Source of the DNA: Amoebophrya sp. A120
Lineage: Eukaryota; Sar; Dinophyceae; Syndiniales; Amoebophryaceae
DNA length: 64,000 nucleotides
Direction: 5' to 3'
Assembly (NCBI GenBank): GCA_905178155.1
Contig: CAJINV010000010.1
Coordinates: 645,851 to 709,850 of the forward strand
Made by a program: the position numbers and the translations under genes. Positions 10,693 to 22,014 of this stretch are shown piece after piece (the stretch's first letter is position 1; the number at the start of each line of letters is the position of its first letter). The notes below the pieces were generated by a model, which was not told the origin of the DNA, ran no database searches, and saw only the letters and a program-made list of their open reading frames with translations.

Positions 10693-11268
10693 CGGATGGA
10701 GGCGGGGGTGTGATTCCTTGCGCCAATGGTGGTACGGCTATCGAACTCGTCGTGGAGTTGGTTCCAAAGCCAGTATGGCCGACTTGTTGCTGCACATGTG
10801 TAATGACTTTATTCTCAAGTTGCACTCACTACTTCTACTTCTGGTTCTATCGGCGGCTATTTTGGTCAAAGTCAAAAAAAACGAACTAGTCGGTCACTCA
10901 CTCAAGCCTCAATAAGTGTTTCTTTTTCTTTGATTGTCGTGGTTCTGGCTCTCTAAACTTGACTGTTCTGAGTACAACAACTCATAGCAGCACTAAAACA
11001 CGACTCACGACTAAAACAACTACCCACTTCACATTCACTTTTCTCTCTCGCTCGCAATCAATCTCGGTGTCAGCTTCGACAAAAAAAACTCGACTTCTAC
11101 ACTCGACGAAATAAATAGAGAAGACGGAGCCAGCTCCAGAGAGCCGTCCGCGATCAAAGTTGAAACACCCGCCGCCACAAGCCGTGCGCACGAATCATCG
11201 TCATTCTAAAACCAGGATGGAAGGAATCCAAGCCCGGCGAGGAGACATGACCCTCAGGGACTCTTTGA
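10693..11268. other. No gene seen
   Basis: Intergenic, moderately AT-rich. Only short, low-quality ORFs; no repeat or element ends noticed. Confidence 0.6.
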
Positions 11269-12763
11269 TTACGGTCTTGCAGCAGCAGCTCCTTCTTGTT
11301 CATCTTTTACGAATTTTTCCTCTTGCACCAGCAACATGAGAGGCGCTAATGCTACACCATTCAAACGATAATTCTTCAACTGCGGGCTATTCAGATTCTC
11401 AACCGTCCACATCGCAAGATCGTCCGTTCTCAAACTCTTGGGTGGCGCGATAGCTACATCATGATCCACAGTTCTCCTCGTGGCGAATGCTTTTTCGTCC
11501 ACCATGAGTACTACATCCGCTTGATGCTGTTCCAGACGAGCAGCTGCAGGACCTGTGATAGAGGTGACGGTGAGGCGTGGTTTAATGCGGCTCTTTCCAC
11601 CTTCAGTCTCGTCGTGGGACGGTGCAAGAACAAACGGGCACGATGGTAGTTGTACATCAGGAGCTCGTGGGCTGTCTTGCTCTCGCCGTAATAATATTCC
11701 GATCACAGTGCATGAAATGAACTCGTCATTTTCATCGTTGGAAGTAGCCACAGATAAATTTTTGATCTGCTCGTCGATCAACTGCGCGTACTCTTCTACA
11801 ATGCGCTCAAACGCACTAGAGCCACGAACGGATATTCTTGTTCCCGCGGCTGTGTGATCCACTACCTGTGCGCCTCTAGCTTTCATCACCGTAGAAGGCA
11901 AACTTACACTTGTACTTGTAGTCACGAAAACCTGCACCCAGAGCCGGGTCACGTCGAAGCGGCGCAGCAGGGCGAGGACTTTTGCCAGCGGCTTCAATGA
12001 TTTCAGTTTGGTTACCGTGGTAGAACAGGAGCTGCAATCGGATAGTGCAGTGTCTTGATCTTCATGTTGCTCTACAGAAGTACTTCCGGAGCCGCGCAGA
12101 GTAATTCCATGTGTTGCGCTCCTTTGCAGGGGAGAAGCGAATTGTGGAGGTGTTCCCTGCTGTCCTTCGCGACCACCATTTCCATGCCACCGCTCCACCT
12201 CGTCTGCATCTGTTAAGACGGCAGCTGCAGTTCCCACGACCTCTTGTGCTTCTGAGAAAGTTCTTGCAAGAGCACTGCATGCTCCATCGTCCTCGTCTCC
12301 ATCCGTCGACTCCGCAAAAAAATCACTGTCATCAAGTTGCTCGTGAAAAACCAGCAAGCAGTAGTCGCTTCCTCGAAGCGTTTTCTCCAGCTGCTTGTCA
12401 ACATGGTTTATTTCTACTCTGCTTCTACTGCTGCCCCCCGGCGCGGCCAATCGCTCAGACAAAAGCGTCCGCACTTCCGCAATCTGGTCGCTAGTAGCCT
12501 CGGCTGCGCGGAGCTGCAATGCGGAGAGGTAGTGCTCTTGATCCAGCACCCATGTGGTGGTGGTGGTGGTCGACAACCTCCTCGTTCCTCCGAGAAGTGA
12601 CGGTAGGCTGAGCACAGCCACGGTCGGTCGGCCATCGTGCCGCGAGATGAACTCGCGGTAGCTGCGGATTGACCAGGACGACGTCAGCGTGCCGAGGGTT
12701 TTGTTGTTGTAATGCGGTCAAAACTGCATTCAGCAATAAGCAAACAACGTATGTGAAGTTCAT
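11269..12763 (-). CDS. Secreted or membrane-targeted protein of unknown function, apparent frameshift near its 5' end
   Basis: Not recognised. The main frame is open from about 12717 to the stop at 11269, with no ATG at its head: SIRSYREF, GRPTVAVLSLPSLLGG, then a ~450-residue body with acidic and Ser-rich segments and a C-terminal Ala run. In the neighbouring frame just upstream, ATG 12763 opens a good signal peptide (MNFTYVVCLLLNAVLTA) followed by DVVLVNPQLP. A single-base shift near 12665-12690 would fuse the two into one secreted protein. It may be an assembly error, a real lesion or an unrecognised tiny intron. The body looks coding over its whole length. Confidence 0.55.
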
Positions 12764-13079
12764 ATGCGACTTCGTTTTCCTCCATCGTGACCTCAAGAAA
12801 AAAAAACTCCCTCGGACGTCAACAACATCTAATCTTTTCAGATCTGCGAGAACAACACCGAATGTACCACGACTTGGAGAAATATACCAATTTGCAACTG
12901 GTACTGACCAGCCGCGTTTCTCTTGAAACGCTTCGCCGACTTGTTCCACAGAAGATTGATACTTGCAACAAAAACCCTGTTGACCATCGAAACACACATC
13001 GTGATAGCTTTTCTACGATATGTCATGCCAGCACACAGGGAACGTTGGAAGATGTCTAAGACTCTATCCAGATTCTTCG
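12764..13079. other. Spacer with an unsupported short ORF
   Basis: A minus-strand ORF of 81 codons (13083-12838) fills this gap but has no recognisable content. I see no TIR or TSD pair. Confidence 0.4.
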
Positions 13080-13829
13080 TCATCTCAAAAAACTTCCAAT
13101 TGAAGTTCTATTTTCGCCTCCTCCAAATTCCTCCAGCATCGAGGCGGCACTATTACTATCCTCAACGGGCCGGATGACCACGTCTTCCTCGATAAATTCC
13201 CGCAAATCCCGCTGTTGCGCAAACCGCTCCAGTTTCGCGGCTTGCGTCGTCACTTTCAGATTTTTCAAAATTGAATTCTCCGCGTTGTTCAGGTTCATTA
13301 AATGGAGGAGCTGTCCCTGCAGCTCCTGTCTCGCCGTGGCTTTCAAATCCTCCATGCGGTTGACAATCCCCTCGACCGCGTTGATCTCCGGTAAAGAATT
13401 TGCAAAATCCGGCTGCGCGTTCACGTCGGCGGGTAAATCAGGCAGGGGTTTGTGGTGTTCTGTGGAGATGATGTCAGCTCCGTTACTAGAACCACCTGCT
13501 GTCCTCTTGCCTTCGTGCAGCCCTACCTCCTGGCCTGTTGCCTGTGGTTCCCCGAGCGGCTGGAAGGTGACGGCTTGATTACCACCTACAACTTGTTGAC
13601 CCGGTAAAATTTTTGAGCTGTTCCCTGCGGTTCTTGAAGGAGCACCTCCTGTCCAGTCCAGCATCGTCCCTGGTCGCAACGGTTGCTTGCAGTCGTGATT
13701 CCCGGCAATGTGAAACGCCTTGTCATCCTGTTTGAAAAGGAGATTCTTGATGGTGTGTTGGAAAGCACCCGCTGTTTCCTCGTGTGATTGCAGAAAAGAG
13801 GAGAAGAGGTGCTGACAGACGGACGGCAT
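13080..13829 (-). CDS. Coiled-coil protein of unknown function
   Basis: Not recognised. 249 codons from ATG 13829 (MPSVCQHLFSSFLQSHEE), preceded in frame by a stop, so the start is fairly safe. The N-terminal third contains HTIKNLLFKQDDKAFHIAGN; the middle is Pro/Gly-rich; the C-terminal 90 residues form a probable coiled coil (INAVEGIVNRMEDLKATARQ, ENSILKNLKVTTQAAKLERF). The stop is at 13080. No introner-like element interrupts it. No signal peptide is seen. Confidence 0.5.
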   Translation of the reverse strand: MPSVCQHLFSSFLQSHEETAGAFQHTIKNLLFKQDDKAFHIAGNHDCKQPLRPGTMLDWTGGAPSRTAGNSSKILPGQQVVGGNQAVTFQPLGEPQATGQEVGLHEGKRTAGGSSNGADIISTEHHKPLPDLPADVNAQPDFANSLPEINAVEGIVNRMEDLKATARQELQGQLLHLMNLNNAENSILKNLKVTTQAAKLERFAQQRDLREFIEEDVVIRPVEDSNSAASMLEEFGGGENRTSIGSFLR

Positions 13830-14492
13830 TTTTGTTGTCCTCTTTCAACTTGAAGTACTTGTAGTAAATCTGCAATGAAAAACGGAAACGAACTTTTTGT
13901 TTTTCCTGCTTTGTTCGTGAAATTTTCCATCGACTAGGCGTTTTGCTCCACTCTTGCCAAAACGAACTGAAAAACGCGACACTGTTCCAAGCCTGTGAAA
14001 ACTAGTTCCCGTCAAACTATGTTCGGTTTCTTCACATCGATTGACTCTACAACCGAGTCGAAAACGACCGCGACTCGAGTTGTTGTCGTGCTAAAAATGA
14101 TCAAACACGGGAAATAAATAAGCACTGCATCGACGAGAAAGTCAGAACTAAATCACGACTTCGATTTCTCAACGACTGGCGAAACAAGAAGGAGATGGCT
14201 CACATCGAAGATTTTGTGTTGTTGCAGGAAAGCAACGAGCGACTGCAGCAGAGCGAACAACAGTATTTACCACGCGGTCGATTGTTGTGTCGAAAGAAAG
14301 CTATCGTGGCATTACTGCCTCCCGCGGGAAAGTCAGGTTTTTCGATGGCGGTTCGGGTTCTTCATCTTCATCTTCGCTGGGTATCAAAAACCGCGGTCAA
14401 GTAGATACCACGGCCGGAGCCGGGGGACGGGGATTCAATTCTAATTCATTGTTTTGCATGCGAGGCTCTAGGAGAATGATTGTCGCAGTATT
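13830..14492. other. No gene seen
   Basis: Intergenic spacer upstream of the coiled-coil gene and downstream of the bL12 gene. Only short shadow ORFs. Confidence 0.5.
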
Positions 14493-16267
14493 TTATGCGA
14501 TCTCCACAACCCCACCCACCGCTTTAAACTTTTCAATCAGCGCGTCTGCATCTTCTGGTGGAACGCCCTTTTTCAGTACCTGATTATACAATTTGTAAGT
14601 ATCCGTGATCTACCATGTCAATGAGCTCCCTAGTGGATTTTCATGCAAAAACAAAACCTGATTTCATCGTAGTATTTGAGTACCAATGCAAACCGCATGT
14701 AGTTTATCCTGAAAGACATCAACAGAAAAATATTAAGTATGTATACCTTCGGACACCCCTCCACCAATTCCTTCGACTGTGCCAAGCCCAGTGCCGTCAA
14801 TGCCCGGACCTCTTTGATGACCGAAATTTTTTTCGGCTGGTCAAACGAAATCAACTTCAGCGTTACCGGCCCGGCTTTCTTCTTCGGCTCTTCTTTCTCG
14901 GGTTCCGCAGCGGCTTCCGCTCCTCCCGATTCGGAAGCGCCCCCCGCCGGTTGGATTTGCGGCTGCTGCTGCGCTGGTTGCTGGGGTTGCGGTATCATAC
15001 CTTCAAATTGATAAGCAAACTTTTGCAAAAACATTAATCTCTCTTCGCTTCACACGATGTTGCTAAAATAATCAATATATCCGCATCAGTTGTTGATTCT
15101 AGACGCAGACAGCACCGAAACCTGCATCTTGAAGTCGAATTTTGCTCATTTGCGTGAAGGCTGCAAAAGTTGGACCTTCGGACAGCCTCGCAATTATGTT
15201 ATTTTCGAAACTTCTTATTTAAACAAACACTAACCCTATTGAACTGCTCCTGATATGAAATTGCATCGCATCAACCTCGTGAGTTCACTTTGCCTTTCCC
15301 GCCCTAAAAATCAGGACAAGCGTGAACGCTAATGGTCATCGCCTGATGAACTTCATATTTTTTTTTGCAGAAGTCCCCACTTCCAAAATCAAAAAATTAC
15401 TCAAATACCACCCTGCTGTGGCATCATCATTCCCGAGCCAAACATTGCCATCGGATGCGGGATATCCTCTGCAAAAGTATCGCACTCGTATAAATGCAAG
15501 TCTTGCATTACAAATCTTTTTATTAAGGCAAATCCGCATGACAAATTTCATTTCTCATGCTAAGGAGATTTGTAATGCACTTTATACTAGTACGATACTT
15601 TTGCACAGGATACGGAAACGGCATTCTGCCCGGTATGGGACTTCCGTCTCCGGGCGTGAGTCGCTCTTGACAAATATCGCACAAGTCCGCCGCCTCAATC
15701 AAGGTAAGCGACATGATCTGATCGGCCAGGTTTAAAACCCGGTCGGAAGGCTTGCGTTTCAGCTTGTTGCCTTTGGTTTCGTCCGAGCTCGTGCCGTCTT
15801 TCAGCTTGGCGAAAATCTGGTCGAGGTGTTGTAGTTGCGGCTTTTTTTCTAATCCGTGGACGTGGATGACCATGATGCGATGTTTTTTCATTGTTCCAAA
15901 CGCCATTTCACATGGATACTTTTTCAACAAAACCTGAACAGCGAAAAGGAAATGGATCTCTGCCTGCATGCATTTTTGTAGAAGCATTCTGTACGTCGAA
16001 CGACGAAGACGCCGCCGCTGAAGCACCGGAGAAGCATCGCAGACTTGCAAGATTCGTTGTTCGTATCCCGGTAGCTCTTGAAGACGCGGCGCTGGCGGGT
16101 GTTGCAATAAAACTTCTTGAACAAGTTCCACTTGCGCTTCTTCCCATGACAGTGACAGACGATGACGCCGCCCTCGCAACTTCTCCGACCTGCAGGCGCG
16201 AAGAGACGGCCGGGGTGGGGGGCCTACAGCTGTTCTTGACGACCGTCTGGGGCACAGAGAAACGCAT
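14493..16267 (-). CDS. MRPL12: Mitochondrial-type large-subunit ribosomal protein bL12
   Basis: bL12 forms the ribosomal stalk that recruits translation factors. Proposed exons: 16267-15920, 15840-15613, 15457-15409, 15000-14747 and 14579-14493, about 321 residues. The N-terminus (MRFSVPQTVV..., with RCFSGASAAA) looks like a mitochondrial transit peptide. NLADQIMSLTLIEAADL matches the L12 dimerisation domain. A Gln/Pro/Ala-rich hinge follows, then the C-terminal domain VTLKLISFDQPKKISVIKEV, ALGLAQSKELVEGCPK, VLKKGVPPEDADALIEKF and VVEIA. Three introns fit GT-AG (15841-15919, 15001-15408, 14580-14746) and one is a family B element (15463-15612). The last GT-AG intron joins CPK to VLKKG exactly as the family requires. 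The exon 1/2 junction is the least certain. A plastid origin cannot be excluded. Confidence 0.8.
15463..15612. mobile_element. Introner-like element, family B (150 bp)
   Basis: TIRs TATCCTCTGCAAAAGTATCG and CGATACTTTTGCACAGGATA; TSD CGGGA/CGGAA (4 of 5). It sits inside the bL12 gene and joins MPFP to HPMAMFG. Confidence 0.85.
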
Positions 16268-16850
16268 CTTGCTCTTTCGCCCGAAAGACGGATATTAAGT
16301 GCAAAAGTCAAAGCAAATAAACGAAAAACCCAAGAAACACCTTGTAGTTTTGATACGTAGTAGTTCATAGAAACTTCTTGACCAAACGAAACTAGCCAAG
16401 CGATCGCTGGTAAAAAATCACGAATCTGTATCAGAACAAAATCACTGAATCAAAGTGACGAAGCAGGTGCAGGCTAGGCTTCATGAAAGAAGAAGAAGAA
16501 CCAGCAGCAGATAAAAGAAAAGAATTCTTCTTTCTGATAGATAATAATTTGAGTTCGTTTTCAATTTTCTGCGACAGGAGCACTCACTCCTGTGACTGCA
16601 AGCTGCCATGGCAATAAAAAAGCTGAATTCATTTCCAAAAATCCCATGCTGTCTTCTTTGTGCTTCACCCGTCACAATAAATGCCTTCGTTTGGTTTATT
16701 CTTAAAAATTCACTAATACATTTTTTCGGCAGCAGAAAGCATGAGCGCATCTACACTCGCTGCTGCAAAACAGAAAGAATCTGTTGTTCCTCGAGCGGTC
16801 AAATCGTCCCACTACGTGTTGAATCTATCGTGCCTAATACAGATGAAAAA
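16268..16850. other. No gene seen
   Basis: AT-rich spacer between the bL12 gene and the Ser-rich gene. No ORF of substance. Confidence 0.55.
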
Positions 16851-19800
16851 TCAATCTTCATCTGTCACCGTCGCACACGACGAAATGTCCATGCGAAAAT
16901 GCTGCACCCCCGGCGCGAGCGTCTTCACGATCGTTTCCTCATCCACACCAGCTGGTGCATCTTCCGATGTGTTCTCCTTCTGCTTGTTCTTCCCTTTGTT
17001 CGCGGACATCAATTCTCCACTGCTTTCTCGACTAGTTCCATGTTATCGCACGAAAAAACTGCTTCACTGTGATGATTTTGCAAGATCTGCATCACAAGTT
17101 TGTTGCACATGACACTGAAAATCTGTCATGCGCGCCTTCCAAGGGAAAACACGCTTGAAAATTCAATGTCTTGCAGGTGTAGCAAGACAAGTAGTTCTGT
17201 GTTCCATTTTCTGCATCACAAGTTCACAGTGAAACAGTTTTTTCTTGCGATACATGTAAAGGCGCGTCTGCTTCCAACGATGAAGTCACACGCTGTCCTC
17301 GCTCCCCACCTGGTACCCCGTGTAGTACTCCACTCGGTCGTGGCACCGTTGTTCTCGCCTCCTCTCCAGACAAAGAACTCGTGCCATGATGAAAATTATC
17401 GGCGTTGTCATCATCTTCTCCTTCGCATCCCTCGTTATACCACTCTGACAGCCGTTTCGTACTACTCGCAACCGCTGACGGGCCGACGACGTGCTGCGTT
17501 TCCTCGCTTATTCCGTTTGCTACAAGTTCGACATGATCCAATTCTACGCACGGCGAGTCCTTATCCTGATCCGACAGTGCGATGGGGGTGACAGGGAGCG
17601 CGATACTCGTTTTCCTTGCTTTCCCGGATTCCTCGGATTCCTGCGTGTACCAGTTTGTGAGCGAGACCCGGGGTTTCGCAGAGGAAGGTCTAGTAGTTGT
17701 GCTTCTATCTCTGCTGGTGGTGTTGCTGCTGGTATTGTTGTTGTTCCCCGGCAAGGCAAGTTTTGAAGCACCGGTAGTGCCGATGTTGGCACTGGTGGGT
17801 TTATTCGGTTTAGTGTTGTTCCATGGTTGAGTGTTGCTGCCACTAGAGCCCGACTGCTGGTTTTGAACGGTGTTCCGACCACTGGTTCTTCCGTAACCAC
17901 TGCTACTCGAACTTGACAGCTTCACCCTCGACGCCGCGGGCGTTTGCAGAAAATTGAAGTTGTTCAACTGTGTGGTTTCTCTTGCGGGGTTGTAGACCAC
18001 AGAAGAGGAGGATGACGTAGATGTGGATGTTGATGCTGCCAAAAGCCCAGACGCAGATGCACCTACAGCTACACCTCCGCCAACAACCACGGAACTCTTG
18101 GAACTCGAAGCAGACGTACAACCCGAAGAAAGAACATTTTGCGAATTCTTTTTGCTTCTGCCCGAGCTCCGCCACTTCGCAAACCGGTCGAACTCGAGAA
18201 GAGCTGCGTCGGGTTGTTGTACTACCGCGGCTGAGGAGGAGGATATTTTGCAACTGCCCCTTCTTTCATCAGCTTTCCCATGATCCGCGCTGCCTGTTTT
18301 TCCTTGTTCTGGATGGTCAGCAACATCACGATTTGTACCATGTGCGCTTTCGTTTGCTCCTTGTTCTCCTTGCTCATCCCTCGTCCCCTCCGTTGGCGTC
18401 GGAGTAGAACAACTCAAGTTGGCATTGGAAGTACTAGAACTCGATTGTCCATACGCCCTCGTCGTCCTTTTCCGTGGTTGTGGTTGTAACGTCAAGTCCT
18501 TCCTTTTTACCGGTCTTAACCGTGATTTGTCATACAATGGATTGATCCACTCCGAGTTTTTCTTCTGGCTCTGTGTGGACGTCCTCGCCTGCCGCGGGTC
18601 TTCGAATAGGGAAGTTATACTGCTAGAAGAACTCCTGCCCTCCTGATGTTCCGACTCTTCTAGATGTCGCAGTTCCCCAAGTGCCCCCGGCGTAGTAGGA
18701 GGACCGCAGGCCGGTCCTGCTTCTCGTGAAGAAGTGGTAGACGACCTTAACTTCACAGAAAGTTTATTCTTGTTTTCATTCGAGCCACTGCTTCCACTTC
18801 CGCCTAACACTGTCGGTGTAGAAGCAGAATTTCTTGCGACCGGCAATGATGAAGCAGATCCCGATCCGCCTCCTGCAACACTAAAATGGTCCGTTTTCGG
18901 CGTGGTCACACAGCTCGAAGCGCAGCTGATCTCTGACGCCGGAGACAACGTCGTATTTCGATTCGAGAGATTTTTGTTCTGCGTCGCAAAGTCAGATGGT
19001 GTAAGAGTCTGCCGCCACGAACTACTGCGGGTGAGGTGTTGCTTGTCTGCTGACGGCGTAGGAGCTAGTGCACTTGAATTTTTGCTCGTGAGAAAACTCT
19101 GATGTTGCTCCGATCGACGACCATTGAAGCTGCGCCGACCCTCTACTCCTTGCTTATCGTCAGAAAGGAGCTCTAACCCCAGTCTTTCTTCCTTGGCTGG
19201 CAAGGCAGTGCGTGGCTCCTCCAGCTCGATGTCAAGTATGGGGTAACTGTCCAGTTGAGAAGCCGCTTCAACTTCATCGCCCGGAATCGGATGGGGCTCC
19301 GGTTGCGATACCCGCTGCTCTTTGGCATACACTTCTTCAAAATCTTCGAGAAGGTTCATCTCCACAATATCCGACGGAAACGCAGCGGACGTGGCGCTGC
19401 TGATAGAAGAACTTTTGATTACACACTTAGAAACTGGAGAGGCCTCGAGACTGGTCGTGTCGATTTCGTCTTCTTCAGCGTCCTCGTCTTCACATCTGTT
19501 TTCTGCACTTGTCAAATGTAAAAGTGTCTGGGTCTGGAAGAGTACAACTTGTCATGTTAAATCTGAATCATACAAAAATCTGTGTTGCATGATTACCAAT
19601 ATATAAAGCTGTTCACTTTTGAGAAGGCCGAGAGGCAGTTTCTCATGCGGAAAAGGCATGGTAAAGATCTCACAGAATCTGTGATGCTAGGGCATGCATC
19701 ACAGACCTCACACTTCATGCAAAACGTGCATGACAAACCTGGCAATCTTCCAGACCCAGACATTTTTACAATCCATAGCACTGCTCTCCTTGTTGCCATT

Positions 19801-21059
19801 TACCCCCTCCACGATTGGTTCCTTCTCTGTCGCTATGCATTGCAAAAGTATCGTACTAGTATAAATTGCATTACAAATTTTATCAGAAAGAAAAGTGGAA
19901 TTTGTAATGCTAATTCAGGTAAAAAGGTAGGTTCGTCATGCAAGATTGCAATTAGTACGAGTACGATACTTTTGCACAGGATAGCCACTTGTGTTGGGGC
20001 AGATAGGACCTCCACCACAGGCTGCTGTGTAGAAGCCACTCCAATATGACCCTCCCCGCCACAGCCACTGCTCGTTGAGGATGAGGATACTGCAGCTCTC
20101 GTCGCGGAGAAAACATCACCCGAGAAGTCCTCTCCATCTGTCGTTTCCCGACCTGCTCCCAGAGCGCCGCACGCACTGCTGCTAGCGGTGGAAGAAGATG
20201 AAAAACAGCTGCTGCGTTTCGCAGTGCAAAGCGACGCATCTCCCTGTAAGACAGCGGCTTTGTCCGCGGGAGTCACCGTCCACGAGTTGCTGCAAGTGTG
20301 GCGTGCATCTGCAGTAGTGCTTGTAGTGGAGTAGGCCCTCGTGTAACTGCTGTCCCGAACTGATACATCGTCGTCGCAGCTGCCTTTCATGGCACTGCTT
20401 GACGCTGTGGTTGTCCCGACCACCGGTGGCAGATACACACTTGTCCGAAACTGCTCCGGTAGTACAGCTGATTCTATACTCCTCCTGCCAGTCGCCATCG
20501 TAGTTCCAGTGCTCTCGAGGTGGGCCCGGTCCTCTTCACAGTGAAACTGAAATGCTGCCGACGAGGAGGAAGAAGTGCTGCTACTGGTTGACCGATGACT
20601 GCTCGAACACGCATCACTCGCAGTTGACACGGAAGACGCGTCGGAATTGCGATAGGTTGCTGCATCAGTGTCTTTGGCAGTATTTCTACTTCCAGAAAAG
20701 GAAGCTTCCTGGACTACACAAGAAGCTCCCCTGCTGCTGCTGCTGCTTTTCGAGCAACTGTCCCTTGTTCCAACTGTCAGATCCAGCAGCGACTCACCAA
20801 CAGAAAGCGAATTGTAAAAGTCGTTTTCTGACAACGTGGTGAGATGGCCCCGGGTTATCGTGCTCCCTGCGTTGTGCGATGCAATTCCGCCGGTTCCACC
20901 TGGAGAAGGAATCACCGTCGTATCGAAGCTGCAATCCTCGCTCTCCCTTCTCCCCCCGACCCCACACACGCGACCGCATCTTCTGCGGAACCTCTGCCAG
21001 AACGAAGGTCGGCTGCGGCTGGAAGTAGCAACGATAGCGCCGGGTGAGCGATCCTCCAT
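16851..21059 (-). CDS. Ser-rich 1188-residue protein of unknown function
   Basis: Not recognised. Four exons: 21059-19984, 19828-19778, 19504-17253 and 17038-16851, together exactly 1189 codons with stop. ATG 21059 opens a basic N-terminus (SFWQRFRRRCGRVCGVGGRR). The body is extremely Ser/Thr-rich with acidic clusters near the exon 2/3 join (ENRCEDEDAEEDEI) and basic patches (RPVKRKDL, PRKRTTRAYG); it is probably disordered and phosphorylated. Exon 3 alone appears to stop at 17224, but that stop lies inside an element. Removing element 17044-17252 with TSD CATGT adds a 63-codon tail (GTSRESSGELMSANKGKNKQ...TVTDED). Exon 2 is only 51 bp and flanked by two elements. No domain is visible. Confidence 0.7.
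17044..17252. mobile_element. Introner-like element, family K (209 bp)
   Basis: TIRs TATCGCACGAAAAAACTGCT and AACAGTTTTTTCTTGCGATA; perfect TSD CATGT at 17039-17043 and 17253-17257. It interrupts the last part of the Ser-rich gene. Confidence 0.85.
19510..19777. mobile_element. Introner-like element, family A (268 bp)
   Basis: TIRs TGTCAAATGTAAAAGTGTCT and CATTTTTACAATCCATA; perfect TSD GCACT. Joins ESSA to ENRCED in frame. Confidence 0.88.
19834..19983. mobile_element. Introner-like element, family B (150 bp)
   Basis: TIRs TATGCATTGCAAAAGTATCG and CGATACTTTTGCACAGGATA. TSD diverged (GTCGC/GCCAC), but removal with 5 bp joins TQVA to EKEP in frame. Confidence 0.8.
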
Positions 21060-22014
21060 ATTGCGGTTGTCTACTTAGTTGGGGCGCAGTGTGTCGTGAC
21101 ACAACCAAAGCGAAAGAACTCTCAAAAGGTCAAAAGGCTAGAGTATCGTAAACCCAACGTACCTTCACTCCACGATATTACAGAATACGCGATGAAACAA
21201 CGACAACAACGACTCTGTCTTACTTTCGCAAAACGAAAAAAAAGAGAATTTCAGGAGCAAATCGGAATGCAGTTCTGATCGCACGATGTGGCACACGAGG
21301 AAATTAAGATCTCGGCACGGATGAATTGGACCGGTGTATACACAAATGCCTCCGGATAGAATTCAATTGTGACCGGGCGAACACTGTCATTTCGGATAGA
21401 AAAAACTGCTAGGTGTATTACTGCACAGGGTAGCCCGGCGCAAAGTGCATCTTTAAACATATTCGAAATTTTTCCTTTCTCCAACTACCAACGCGATTCC
21501 GGATCTTAAAGTGTTGATATCATCCACCGGCGGTGCAAAACTTTCGTAGTGTACACAGTCTTGTCTTCAAAATCGTTGCGGTCCTTGGATTTGAATGTGT
21601 TGCGCACGGGACAGCGACAGTCACAAGAACGAGAATCAGAAAAAATAAAAAATTGTACGGCCCACAAAACCCATTTACTCCGCAAAACGCGACGTGAAAA
21701 CGCGAATCGCAGAGCGAAGGGCGAACTGCCTGGGGGAAGCTGGAATTACAAAACGCCAAAATCATATCCACAGGCAGCTCTACTTTGTGTTTATCCAAAC
21801 AAGCCGTGTAGTTTCTTGTAGCGACTATTGTGAACACGGTCCGCACAGGTAGAGCTTTCCTTCCCGGAAGAGGAAAAAAGCTCTAGCGGGCCGCGCTGTC
21901 TGAATCGCATAGGAGAATCTCTGATCTTGAACTCTCTGATCTTGAACTACCACAGGATTTTCCCAAGCAGACACCAACATTTCTATACACGAAAAAAGAC
22001 CGCGTCTGCGCATA
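21060..22014. other. No gene seen
   Basis: Intergenic. A 14-bp word (CTCTGATCTTGAAC) is repeated in tandem near 21915-21945. No convincing ORF or element ends. Confidence 0.5.

Noticed and set aside
14993-15407. Introner-like element in the bL12 gene
   Set aside because: It begins TATC but has no matching TIR or TSD; a GT-AG intron at 15001-15408 fits the frame and the neighbouring intron type better.
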